From: Planosporangium mesophilum | GTDB lineage: Bacteria > Actinomycetota > Actinomycetes > Mycobacteriales > Micromonosporaceae | NCBI RefSeq assembly: GCF_016863255.1 | Contig: NZ_BOON01000034.1 | Coordinates: forward strand, 1-64,000 | Direction of reading: 5' to 3' | Length of the DNA stretch: 64,000 nt | Part shown: piece after piece, positions 57,156 to 64,000 of the stretch | Numbering within the stretch: position 1 is the stretch's first letter | How the letters are laid out: each line of letters opens with the position of its first letter | Position numbers and translations under genes: made by a program | Notes under the pieces: generated by a model | Told to the model about the DNA's origin: nothing | The model's database searches: none | What the model saw: the letters and a program-made list of their open reading frames with translations, nothing else

Positions 57156-59554
57156 AGCTTCTCGATCGGGGCGTGCCGCAGCACGATCCACATCACCTGG
57201 TCGCCGAAGTCCACCTGGGCCTGTGCCCGCGCCCCGTAGCCCTCGACCGCGGTCACCCGGCCCATGCCGTACCGCTGGTGGTTGATCCGGTCGCCGGCCA
57301 CGAGCGCGGGCACGTCCGCCTTCGCCAGCTCGCTGGCGGTCGACAGCTTCGAGGCGTCCAGGCCCAGCTTTTGCGCCAACTGGGCGGCCTTGGGGGTACC
57401 GCCCACGAAGTGGCTGTTGCGCTCGCGGGTGGGCGCGGACGCCCGGCCGCCGACGCCGCCGCCGCCCGACCAGCTCGTGTACGACGCGTCGGTGCGCTCC
57501 CAGCGCACCAGGTCCTCGGGCAGCTCCTCCAGGAAGCGCGACGCCGGGTTGTACTGCGGCTGGCCCCACGCCGAGCGGGTGACCGCGCGGGACAGGTAGA
57601 GCCGCTTGCGGGCGCGGGTGATGCCCACGTACGCCAACCGCCGCTCCTCCTCCAGCTCCTTCTTGTCACCGAGCGAGCGCAGGTGCGGGAAGACGCCGTC
57701 CTCCAGGCCGGTGAGGAAGACGACCGGGAACTCCAGCCCCTTGGCGGTGTGGAGGGTCATCAGGGTCACGACGCCCTGGTGGTCGGGGTCGTCGGACGGG
57801 ATCTGGTCAGCGTCCGCGACGAGGGCCACCTGCTCCAGGAAGCCCGCGAGGGTCGGGCGTGCCTCCTCGTCCTCCGCGTCCGCGGCGGCAGCCGCGGTCT
57901 CAACCCGCTCGGTGTACTCCCGGGCCACGCTGACCAGCTCCTGAAGGTTCTCCACCCGGCCGGCGTCCTGCGGGTCGAGGCTCTCCTCCAGCTCGGTGAG
58001 GTATCCGCTGCGCTGCAGCAGCGCCTCGAGGACCTCCTCGGGCGGCGCGGTCGCGGCGAGCTCACGCGCGGAGTCGAGCAGCGCGACGAAGTCCTTGATG
58101 GAGTTGGCCGCCCGCGTGGAGACGCCGATCGCCTCGTCGACGCGGGCCAGCGCGGCGCCGAACGAGATCCGCTCACGGGACGCCAGGGCCTCCACGCACG
58201 CCTCGGCCCGCTCGCCGATGCCGCGGCGCGGCGTGTTGAGGATGCGCCTGATGTTCACCGTGTCGTCGGGGTTGGCCACCGCCCGCAGGTACGCCAGCGC
58301 GTCGCGGACCTCCTTGCGCTCGTAGAAGCGCACCCCGCCGACCACCTTGTAGGGCAGCCCGAACCGGATGAACACCTCTTCGAAGACGCGGGACTGGGCG
58401 TTGGTGCGGTAGAAGACCGCCACGTCGGCGGGGCGGAACCCGTGGTCGTCGCAGAGCCGGTCGACCTCGCGCGCCACCCAGTCGGCCTCGGCGTGCTCGG
58501 TGTCGGCGACGTACCCGACGATCTGCTCGCCCGCGCCCTCCTCGCTCCACAACCGCTTCGGCTTGCGCTCGGTGTTGCGGTCGATGACCGCGTTGGCCGC
58601 GGACAGGATGGTCTGGGTGGAGCGGTAGTTCTGCTCCAGCAGGATGGTCCGCGCGTCGGGGTAGTCGCGCTCGAACTCCAGGATGTTGCGGATGGTCGCG
58701 CCGCGGAACGCGTAGATCGACTGGTCGGCGTCACCGACGACGCACAGCTCGCCGGTCTCCCCCACAAGCTCTTTGATCAGTACGTACTGCGCATGGTTGG
58801 TGTCCTGGTACTCGTCGACGAGGACGTGCCGGAAGCGCCGCCGGTAGGCGTCGGCCACCAGCGGGTGCTTCTTGAGCAGGTCGACGGTCCGCATGATCAG
58901 GTCGTCGAAGTCGAGCGCCTGCGCCTCACCCAGCCGCTGCTGGTACAGCGCGTACGCCTCGGCCACGGTGCGCTGCTGCGGGCCGGCGGCCTGAGCCGCC
59001 GCCGTCTCCGGGTCGATCAGCTCGTTCTTGAGGTTGGACACCTGCGCGGCCAGGCCGCGGGCGGGGAACCGCTTCGGGTCCAGGTCGAGCTCGCGGGCGA
59101 CCAGCGTCATCAGACGGCGGGAGTCGTCGGCGTCGTAGATGGAGAACGTGCTCTTCAGACCGGCGTGCTCGTGCTCGGCGCGCAGGATCCGGACGCAGGC
59201 GGAGTGGAACGTCGACACCCACATCAGGCGGGCGCGGCCGCCGACCAGCGCGGCGACCCGCTCCTTCATCTCGCCGGCGGCCTTGTTGGTGAACGTGATC
59301 GCGAGAATCTCACCGGGATGCACGTCGCCGTCCGCGAGCAGGTACGCGATCCGGTTGGTGAGCACCCTCGTCTTGCCCGACCCGGCACCGGCGACGATGA
59401 GCAGGGGCGCGCCCCGATGGGTGACGGCAGCCCGCTGCGGCTCATTGAGCCCGTCGAGCAGGTGCTTCGGATCACGGCTGGGGCTCCGGTGGGCGCCGCG
59501 CGCGGGGACGTCGGGCTGGGCCGGAACCTGGGGGTACTCAAAGAGGGCATGCAT
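57152..59554 (-). CDS. pcrA: UvrD/PcrA-type DNA helicase
   Basis: This 800-residue superfamily 1A helicase acts in excision repair and replication. Its motifs run in order: Walker A AGAGSGKTRVLTNRI near residue 60, TFHSACVRILR, VDEYQDTNHAQY (Walker B), GDADQSIYAFRGA, LEQNYRST, TLHTAKGLEFPVVF and VGITRARKRLYL. The C-terminal tail has the tudor-like end (YGMGRVTAVEG). The start is an ATG at 59552-59554. Its TGA stop is provided by the terminal TCAA of the TnpB element, so the insertion reaches the last codon of the gene; the protein end ...HAPIEKL looks natural. Confidence 0.95.
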   Translation of the reverse strand: MHALFEYPQVPAQPDVPARGAHRSPSRDPKHLLDGLNEPQRAAVTHRGAPLLIVAGAGSGKTRVLTNRIAYLLADGDVHPGEILAITFTNKAAGEMKERVAALVGGRARLMWVSTFHSACVRILRAEHEHAGLKSTFSIYDADDSRRLMTLVARELDLDPKRFPARGLAAQVSNLKNELIDPETAAAQAAGPQQRTVAEAYALYQQRLGEAQALDFDDLIMRTVDLLKKHPLVADAYRRRFRHVLVDEYQDTNHAQYVLIKELVGETGELCVVGDADQSIYAFRGATIRNILEFERDYPDARTILLEQNYRSTQTILSAANAVIDRNTERKPKRLWSEEGAGEQIVGYVADTEHAEADWVAREVDRLCDDHGFRPADVAVFYRTNAQSRVFEEVFIRFGLPYKVVGGVRFYERKEVRDALAYLRAVANPDDTVNIRRILNTPRRGIGERAEACVEALASRERISFGAALARVDEAIGVSTRAANSIKDFVALLDSARELAATAPPEEVLEALLQRSGYLTELEESLDPQDAGRVENLQELVSVAREYTERVETAAAAADAEDEEARPTLAGFLEQVALVADADQIPSDDPDHQGVVTLMTLHTAKGLEFPVVFLTGLEDGVFPHLRSLGDKKELEEERRLAYVGITRARKRLYLSRAVTRSAWGQPQYNPASRFLEELPEDLVRWERTDASYTSWSGGGGVGGRASAPTRERNSHFVGGTPKAAQLAQKLGLDASKLSTASELAKADVPALVAGDRINHQRYGMGRVTAVEGYGARAQAQVDFGDQVMWIVLRHAPIEKL

Positions 59555-59688
59555 CGCCAGGCGAGTCTATGCCGGGGATGCGACGAAGCCGACGCGACAG
59601 GCTCCTGTCGGGTGACCGAATGCCCGAACCTTCCGGATCATGGGAAGGGGGCTGCCTGCCCCGATATGGCCGTGGCATACTCGGCATC

Positions 59689-59757
59689 GTGAGTTTGCAG
59701 GCGCGGTACTACTTTTTTTACGGCTCCGGGAATCCGGCAGCCGTAGGTCGCGCCTGA
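59689..59757 (+). CDS. Leader peptide rich in Tyr and Phe (22 residues)
   Basis: GTG at 59689 begins a short frame with a run of five aromatic codons (YYFFY, at 59707-59721) and a TGA at 59755-59757. A candidate -10 box (CATACT, 59676-59681) is seven bases upstream, so it may be leaderless. It precedes a strong terminator and the chorismate mutase gene. This layout is that of an attenuation leader in which slow translation of Tyr/Phe codons allows readthrough. Confidence 0.75.
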   Translation: MSLQARYYFFYGSGNPAAVGRA

Positions 59758-59802
59758 GCAAGACCTACCGACGCCCCGGGTTCCGAAGCCCGGGGCGTTT
59801 TT
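59722..59802 (+). promoter_or_regulatory. Transcription attenuator before the chorismate mutase gene
   Basis: After the aromatic codons come a GC-rich hairpin at 59722-59742 (GGCT-CCGG with CCGG-AGCC), then a 7-bp stem 59743-59749 with 59762-59768 (GTAGGTC with GACCTAC) whose loop holds the leader stop codon. Last is the intrinsic terminator 59771-59798 (ACGCCCCGGG with CCCGGGGCGT) followed by TTTTT. An antiterminator fold could not be defined by eye. Confidence 0.75.
59771..59802 (+). terminator. Intrinsic terminator of the attenuator
   Basis: A 10-bp perfect stem (59771-59780 and 59789-59798) with an 8-base loop is followed by a five-T run. It ends 37 bases before the chorismate mutase start. 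Confidence 0.85.
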
Positions 59803-59839
59803 CGTTCCGGGACGGGCACGGAGCCCATACCGAGAATGG

Positions 59840-60151
59840 ATGACAGAGATGGCAGCGATCACCGTGGACGCAACGAACGACAGCGCCGACGCGCCCGAGA
59901 CCGAGTCGCCCGACACGCACATCGCGTCCCTGCGTACCCGCATCGACGAGATCGACGAGGCGATCATCCAGCTGTGGCAGGAGCGCGCCGCCCTGTCGCA
60001 GGAGGTCGGCAAGACCCGCGTCGCCTCCGGGGGTACCCGCCTCGTCCTCGCCCGCGAGCGGCAGATCCTCGATCGCTTCCGCTCGGTCCTCGGTGAGGAC
60101 GGCGTCCAGCTCGCCCTGCTCATCCTCCGCGCCGGCCGGGGACCGCTGTAG
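59840..60151 (+). CDS. Chorismate mutase (AroQ type)
   Basis: This 103-residue protein converts chorismate to prephenate, the branch step to phenylalanine and tyrosine. The helical AroQ motifs are visible: LRTRIDEIDEAIIQLWQERA near residue 30, LSQEVGKTR, RLVLARERQILDRF. An acidic N-terminal tail of about 28 residues precedes the domain. The ATG at 59840 is used; ATG 59849 is also possible. The attenuator upstream suggests control by Tyr and Phe availability, which fits the reaction. Confidence 0.88.
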   Translation: MTEMAAITVDATNDSADAPETESPDTHIASLRTRIDEIDEAIIQLWQERAALSQEVGKTRVASGGTRLVLARERQILDRFRSVLGEDGVQLALLILRAGRGPL

Positions 60152-60251
60152 CGGTTGCGCAGCACCGAACGACACTTGAGCTACCTGGCGTGATCGTTGT
60201 GGCCGCCCGCCGGACACGGCGGGGGCCGCGCCCGACGTAGCATCGGTTGCC

Positions 60252-60992
60252 GTGACCTTTCCCCCATCGGCCCGGCCGCTGCCCGACGTCGAACGCGTGC
60301 TGTGTGTTCTCGCCCACCCCGACGACGTCGACTTCGGCTCCGCCGGCACCGTGGCCCGCTGGGTAGAAGAGGGCCTGGACGTGGCGTACCTGCTGGTCAC
60401 CCGCGGTGACGCCGGCGGCTTCGACGACACGCCGCGGGAGAAGATGCCGGTACTGCGCGAGGCCGAGCAGCGCGCCGCCGCGGCCGCCGTCGGGGTCAAG
60501 CAGGTGGAGTTCCTGGACGGGTACGCGGACGGCACGGTCACCCCGTCGCTGCAACTGCGCCGCGACATCACGGCGGCGATCCGCCGGTACCGGCCCGACC
60601 GGATCCTGACCAGCTCGCCGCTGCGCCGTTGGGAGCGGCTCGCCGGGCCGAGCCACCCGGACCACCTGGCGGTCGGCGAGGCCACCACCTGCGCCGTGTA
60701 CCCGGACTCGCGCAACCCGTTCGCCTTCGAAGAGCTGCTGCGCGATCAGAACCTGCAGGCCTGGACGGTGCGCGAGGTGTGGTACTCGGGCGGCCCCGAC
60801 CCGGACCACGCCGTCGACATCACCGACGTGTTCGACCGCAAGGTGGCCGCCCTGCGGGCGCACGCCTCGCAGGTCAGCCACCTCGACGGGTTCGAGGCCA
60901 TGCTGCGGGACCGCCACGCCACCATGGCGCGGTCGCTCGGCCTGCCCGAGGGCCGCTACGCCGAGGCGTTCACCATCATCCGTACCGAGTAG
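60252..60992 (+). CDS. PIG-L/LmbE family N-deacetylase
   Basis: This 246-residue metal-dependent N-deacetylase has the family motif AHPDDVDF near residue 22 (first two metal ligands), and HPDH near residue 138 for the third. The family includes MshB and Mca (mycothiol pathway) and other N-acetylglucosamine deacetylases; which substrate applies here is unclear. It starts at a GTG with a -10-like TAGCAT eight bases ahead, so the transcript may be leaderless. A hairpin follows before the response regulator. Confidence 0.85.
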   Translation: MTFPPSARPLPDVERVLCVLAHPDDVDFGSAGTVARWVEEGLDVAYLLVTRGDAGGFDDTPREKMPVLREAEQRAAAAAVGVKQVEFLDGYADGTVTPSLQLRRDITAAIRRYRPDRILTSSPLRRWERLAGPSHPDHLAVGEATTCAVYPDSRNPFAFEELLRDQNLQAWTVREVWYSGGPDPDHAVDITDVFDRKVAALRAHASQVSHLDGFEAMLRDRHATMARSLGLPEGRYAEAFTIIRTE

Positions 60993-61004
60993 GACCTCGT
61001 AGAT

Positions 61005-61046
61005 CCTGGACACCCGGCGGGGCCATGACACCGCCAGGTGTCCAGG
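61005..61046. terminator. Bidirectional hairpin between the PIG-L and response regulator genes
   Basis: CCTGGACACC (61005-61014) and GGTGTCCAGG (61037-61046) pair perfectly, and the inner CGGCGG (61015-61020) pairs with CCGCC (61031-61035). It lies between convergent stops, so it may terminate both genes. Confidence 0.7.
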
Positions 61047-61052
61047 GTCCCG

Positions 61053-61709
61053 TTACACCAGGCGACGGTCGGCCGCCCAGCGCGACAGCTCGTACCGGTT
61101 GGACATCTGGAGCTTGCGCAGCACGTTCGACACGTGCGTCTCGACCGTCTTGATCGAGATGTACAGCTCCTTGGCGATCTCCTTGTACGCGTACCCGCGC
61201 GCCAGCAGCCGCAACACCTCGCGCTCCCGGTTCGTGAGCTGATCCAGCTCCGGGTCGGTGAGCTGCGCCTCGGGGCGGGCCGAGAAGGCGTCCAGCACGA
61301 ACCCGGCCAGCCGGGGGCTGAACACCGCGTCGCCGTCGGCCACCCGGCGCACCGCCGCGGCCAACTCCTCCGGCGAGATCGTCTTCGTCACGTACCCGCG
61401 CGCGCCGGCCCGGATCAGCCCTATCACGTCCTCGGCGGCGTCGGAGACGGACAGTGCGAGGAACCGGATCTGCGGGTGGGTACGCCGCATCGCCTCCAGC
61501 ACCGCCCGGCCGCCGCCGTCGGGCATGTGCACGTCGAGCAGGACCACGTCCGGCTCGGCCTGCACGATCCGGGTGACGGCCTCGGCGACCGTACCGGCCT
61601 CCCCGACCACGTCGACGTGGACGCCGAGCTCCGCCCGGACCCCGGCCCGGAACATCGCGTGGTCGTCGACCAGGAAGACCTTCAGGCGCGCCTGCTCCTG
61701 CTCGTTCAT
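61053..61709 (-). CDS. NarL/FixJ-type response regulator
   Basis: This 218-residue two-domain regulator has a receiver domain with KVFLVDDHAMFRAG (acidic pocket) and the phosphorylated Asp in VVLLDVHMPDGGG near residue 59. A LuxR helix-turn-helix follows (LTNREREVLRLLARG, then IAKELYISIKTVETHVSNV). The ATG at 61707-61709 overlaps the stop of the histidine kinase gene by four bases (ATGA). The pair most likely responds to envelope stress together with the PspC domains nearby. Confidence 0.92.
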   Translation of the reverse strand: MNEQEQARLKVFLVDDHAMFRAGVRAELGVHVDVVGEAGTVAEAVTRIVQAEPDVVLLDVHMPDGGGRAVLEAMRRTHPQIRFLALSVSDAAEDVIGLIRAGARGYVTKTISPEELAAAVRRVADGDAVFSPRLAGFVLDAFSARPEAQLTDPELDQLTNREREVLRLLARGYAYKEIAKELYISIKTVETHVSNVLRKLQMSNRYELSRWAADRRLV

Positions 61710-62950
61710 GAAACCTTGTCCTTCTCCTCGGCCGGGCTCCATCCGGGAGTCGGCATGAACAGGCGTACCTCGGTGCCGCTGCCCGGCTCGCTGCGAATCT
61801 CGGCCCGGCCGCCGTGCCGCTTCATCCGCCCGATGATCGATCCGCGTACGCCGTGCCGGTCTTCATCGACGCCACCGGGGTCGAAGCCGACCCCGCGGTC
61901 GCGGACGAACACACTGGCCTGCTCCGGCTCCACCTCGGCGTACAACGACACCGAGGACACCTTGGCATGCCTGCCGGCGTTCACCATCGCCTCGCGGCCC
62001 GCGGCGACCAGCGCGCGGATCCGGTCGTCCACGTCCCGGTCGCCCACGACGACCACCTCGACCGCGATCGAGTACGTGTCCTCGACCTCCGCCGCGGCCT
62101 CCTCCAGCGCGGCGCCGAAGCGCTCGGCCGGCGAGGCGGTCGACTTGTACAGCCAGCCGCGCAGCGTCCGCTCCTGCGCCCGCGCCAGCCGCAGCACGCT
62201 CTTGGGGTCTTCGGCCCCGCGCTGGATCAGCGCGAGCGTGTGCAGCACCTGGTCGTGGATCATCGCGGCGACCTCGGCGCGCTCCTGTTCCCGGATGCGG
62301 GCCTCGCGCTCGGTCCGCAGCTGGCCGAACATCCGCCACAGCAGCGGCGCCAGCGCGAGCCCGGCACCGGCCAGCGCCAGCATCGCGAACAGCAGGCCGT
62401 TGCCGAGGGCCGACAGCTCCGCGCCGGAGACGACGGCGACGGTACCGACGATGCCGGCGACCACCAGCGCGCCGCCACCGATCAGCCGCAGCAGGAAGCC
62501 GCGCCGGTCGCCCTCCTCCAGGACCACCCCGAGCCAGGGTGCCTGCGGCACGGTCGCGGTCCAGCGCTCCCGCCGCTTGGGGTCGGACTGCTGCCAGATG
62601 ATGCCGACGCCGACCGCCACGATCGCGACCAGCCAGCCGATCACCGATTTCACGCCGTTCATCCCGGACAGCGCCTGTACCAGCAGGATGCCCAGCCCGA
62701 GCGCGATGAACGGGATCGCCTGGCGGCGGTCGCGCCGGCTCAGCTGCTGACCGGGCTGAGGCGGCAGCACCGCCCAGAAGGCCGCGTAGAGCAGGGCGCC
62801 GAGGCCGCTGAAGCTGGCAAGGACGACGAACGCGACGCGCACCAGGGTCACGGACGCGTTGAGGTGCGCAGCGATACCGGCGGCGACCCCGGCGGCGACC
62901 CGGCGGTCGGTGACCCGGTACAGGCGACGGGCCGCGACGGGCGTGGGCAT
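61706..62950 (-). CDS. Sensor histidine kinase with N-terminal PspC domain
   Basis: This 414-residue membrane sensor has a PspC domain (residues 9-62, RRLYRVTDRRVAAGVAAGIAAHL), several more helices to about residue 200, and a HisKA_3 phosphoacceptor (AAMIHDQVLHTLALIQRGA, with the His near 237). A C-terminal HATPase follows (EAMVNAGRHAKVSSV, GVGFDPGGVDEDRHGVRGSIIGRM). It partners with the response regulator 61053-61709. The ATG at 62948-62950 is chosen because GAGG precedes it; an ATG nine bases earlier is possible. Confidence 0.9.
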   Translation of the reverse strand: MPTPVAARRLYRVTDRRVAAGVAAGIAAHLNASVTLVRVAFVVLASFSGLGALLYAAFWAVLPPQPGQQLSRRDRRQAIPFIALGLGILLVQALSGMNGVKSVIGWLVAIVAVGVGIIWQQSDPKRRERWTATVPQAPWLGVVLEEGDRRGFLLRLIGGGALVVAGIVGTVAVVSGAELSALGNGLLFAMLALAGAGLALAPLLWRMFGQLRTEREARIREQERAEVAAMIHDQVLHTLALIQRGAEDPKSVLRLARAQERTLRGWLYKSTASPAERFGAALEEAAAEVEDTYSIAVEVVVVGDRDVDDRIRALVAAGREAMVNAGRHAKVSSVSLYAEVEPEQASVFVRDRGVGFDPGGVDEDRHGVRGSIIGRMKRHGGRAEIRSEPGSGTEVRLFMPTPGWSPAEEKDKVS

Positions 62951-63104
62951 CGGCGACATCCTCAATGAACGGGGTGGGGCTTGTCGATCGTCACACGCCG
63001 TGGCCTCCGCTGACCACCGGATCAATCCCTGGCCTGTGAACTCAGGGTCAGGTCAGGGTCGATTCCTGAGGTGACTAAGCCGGTGCCGGCGGCACGATCG
63101 TGGC
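62951..63104. promoter_or_regulatory. Divergent promoter region of the PspC kinase and the PspC protein gene
   Basis: This gap of about 150 bases separates the two start codons. No strong -35/-10 pair is apparent. CACGAT at 63094-63099, just ahead of the rightward ATG, resembles a -10 box for a leaderless transcript. Confidence 0.3.
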
Positions 63105-64000
63105 ATGACCGAGAAGCCTGCCGGGAACGGGCCAACCGATCCGACCCCCGACGAGACGCCGCAGCACGCCGAAGAGCAGCCGCCGCGGGACGATACGGTA
63201 CGACTGCCCGACGACACGATGCCGCTGCCCCAGGACACCGCCGAGAGCGCGGCAGGAACGGCCGGGACCGGTGCGGCCGGGAGCGACGATGCCGGCACCG
63301 CCCGGAGCGCGGAGCCCGAGCGGCCCGAAAGCGTGCCGCCAGCTGGCAGCGTGCCACCGCCGGGGAGTGTGCCGCCCCCCGGCGGCTTCCCGCCGCCGTC
63401 GGGGAGCTTCTTCCCCCCGCCGCAGCCGACCGGTGGAGCCTTCGCGACCAAGTACGGCCTGATCCGCCCGCGGCAGGGCCGCTGGTTCGCCGGCGTGGCC
63501 GCCGGGATCGGCCGCGCCACCAACACCGACCCGGTGCTGTGGCGGGTGCTGCTCGGCGTGATGACGCTCTTCGGCGGCATCGGCCTCCTGGTGTACCTGC
63601 TCGGCTGGCTGCTCATCCCGGCCGAGGGTGACACCGCCTCGGCGGCGGAGGCGCTGATCGGCCGCGGTCAGTCCAGCACCTCGGCGGCCGTGACCCTGGG
63701 CCTCGCGGTACTCGCCGTGATCATGTTCCTCGTCGCCTTCTCGGACAACGTCCGCACCTCCCTGCTGGGCGCGGCAGTCATCCTCGGCGTGGCGGTACTC
63801 GTGTCGCGCGGCAGCAACCTCTTCGGCCGCCCGGCGAACACGCCACCGCCGCCGGCGGGTCCGCCGTCACCGGGGCCCGGCGGACCGCTCCCGCCGTTTG
63901 CCGCGCCGTCGACCGGCGGCCCGTCGGCCGCGCCGACGACGGTGTTCCCCACGACGTCGTTCCCGGCCGGCGACGCCCCCACCGCGCCGTTCGCCCGTAC
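63105..64000 (+). CDS. PspC domain membrane protein (partial, runs off the window)
   Basis: An open frame without a stop runs from ATG 63105 to the window end (at least 298 residues). The N-terminus is Pro/Ala/acidic (MTEKPAGNGPTDPTPDE). A PspC domain follows (about 118-175, ATKYGLIRPRQGRWFAGVAAGIGR with a hydrophobic helix), then two further hydrophobic helices and a Pro-rich tail. It is divergent from the PspC histidine kinase and probably belongs to the same stress-response unit. Confidence 0.85.
   Translation, partial: MTEKPAGNGPTDPTPDETPQHAEEQPPRDDTVRLPDDTMPLPQDTAESAAGTAGTGAAGSDDAGTARSAEPERPESVPPAGSVPPPGSVPPPGGFPPPSGSFFPPPQPTGGAFATKYGLIRPRQGRWFAGVAAGIGRATNTDPVLWRVLLGVMTLFGGIGLLVYLLGWLLIPAEGDTASAAEALIGRGQSSTSAAVTLGLAVLAVIMFLVAFSDNVRTSLLGAAVILGVAVLVSRGSNLFGRPANTPPPPAGPPSPGPGGPLPPFAAPSTGGPSAAPTTVFPTTSFPAGDAPTAPFAR

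Overview
The window is high-GC DNA with dense coding, many GTG and a few TTG starts, frequent 4-base ATGA/GTGA gene overlaps and abundant GTAC. The gene content is actinobacterial: DivIC/FtsB-DUF501-Ppx next to enolase, Mfd-MazG, a DUF5753 helix-turn-helix regulator, and a PspC histidine kinase. I infer a filamentous actinomycete, most likely of the family Micromonosporaceae. This rests on gene content and style, not on a database match.

Positions 1-13142 open with the right end of a TnpB-type element, then a Bax1-I family protein with a coupled small gene, tRNA-Leu, a large membrane protein, a type II NADH dehydrogenase, a polysaccharide deacetylase, a MoxR-DUF58-DUF4129 cluster, a family 5 uracil-DNA glycosylase, a dienelactone hydrolase, an LppU-like protein and an exopolyphosphatase. 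Positions 13289-25801 hold an ArgA-like acetyltransferase, DUF501, FtsB, enolase, a lipoprotein, a DUF885 protein, MazG, a SurA-like lipoprotein, Mfd and a DUF5753 regulator. The DUF397 partner of that regulator has been cut to 12 codons and lies against the tail of a glyoxalase-like gene.

Positions 26234-43609 begin with PEP carboxylase. They continue into what I read as a sulfated cell-surface polysaccharide locus: an APS kinase fused to a degenerate ATP-sulfurylase-like domain (PAPS supply), a Wzz-like protein with a degenerate tyrosine-kinase domain, a Wzy-like polymerase, an aminoglycoside-phosphotransferase-fold kinase, a sulfotransferase, a Wzx-like flippase, a methyltransferase and a GH26-like lipoprotein. 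Each of the seven genes from wzz to GH26 overlaps the next by a few bases. An ECF sigma factor with a membrane DUF4232 partner and a WecG/TagA glycosyltransferase lie on the opposite strand. A second sulfotransferase and a GT2 glycosyltransferase complete it.

Positions 44006-55741 are mostly central metabolism (icd, purH, purN, sucC, sucD and a stand-alone B12-binding protein). They also hold a serine hydrolase lipoprotein, three small membrane proteins, a PerM/DUF6350 protein and an M23 peptidase. Positions 55760-57155 carry an intact lone tnpB element whose right end supplies the stop codon of pcrA. From 59554 to the end are a Tyr/Phe-rich leader peptide and terminator (attenuator) before a chorismate mutase, a PIG-L deacetylase, a NarL-type response regulator with a PspC histidine kinase, and a divergent PspC protein that runs off the window.

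The strongest points for follow-up are the sulfated-polysaccharide locus, the aromatic attenuator, and the two TnpB right ends, which share a compensatory base-pair change and both form the stop codon of a convergent gene.
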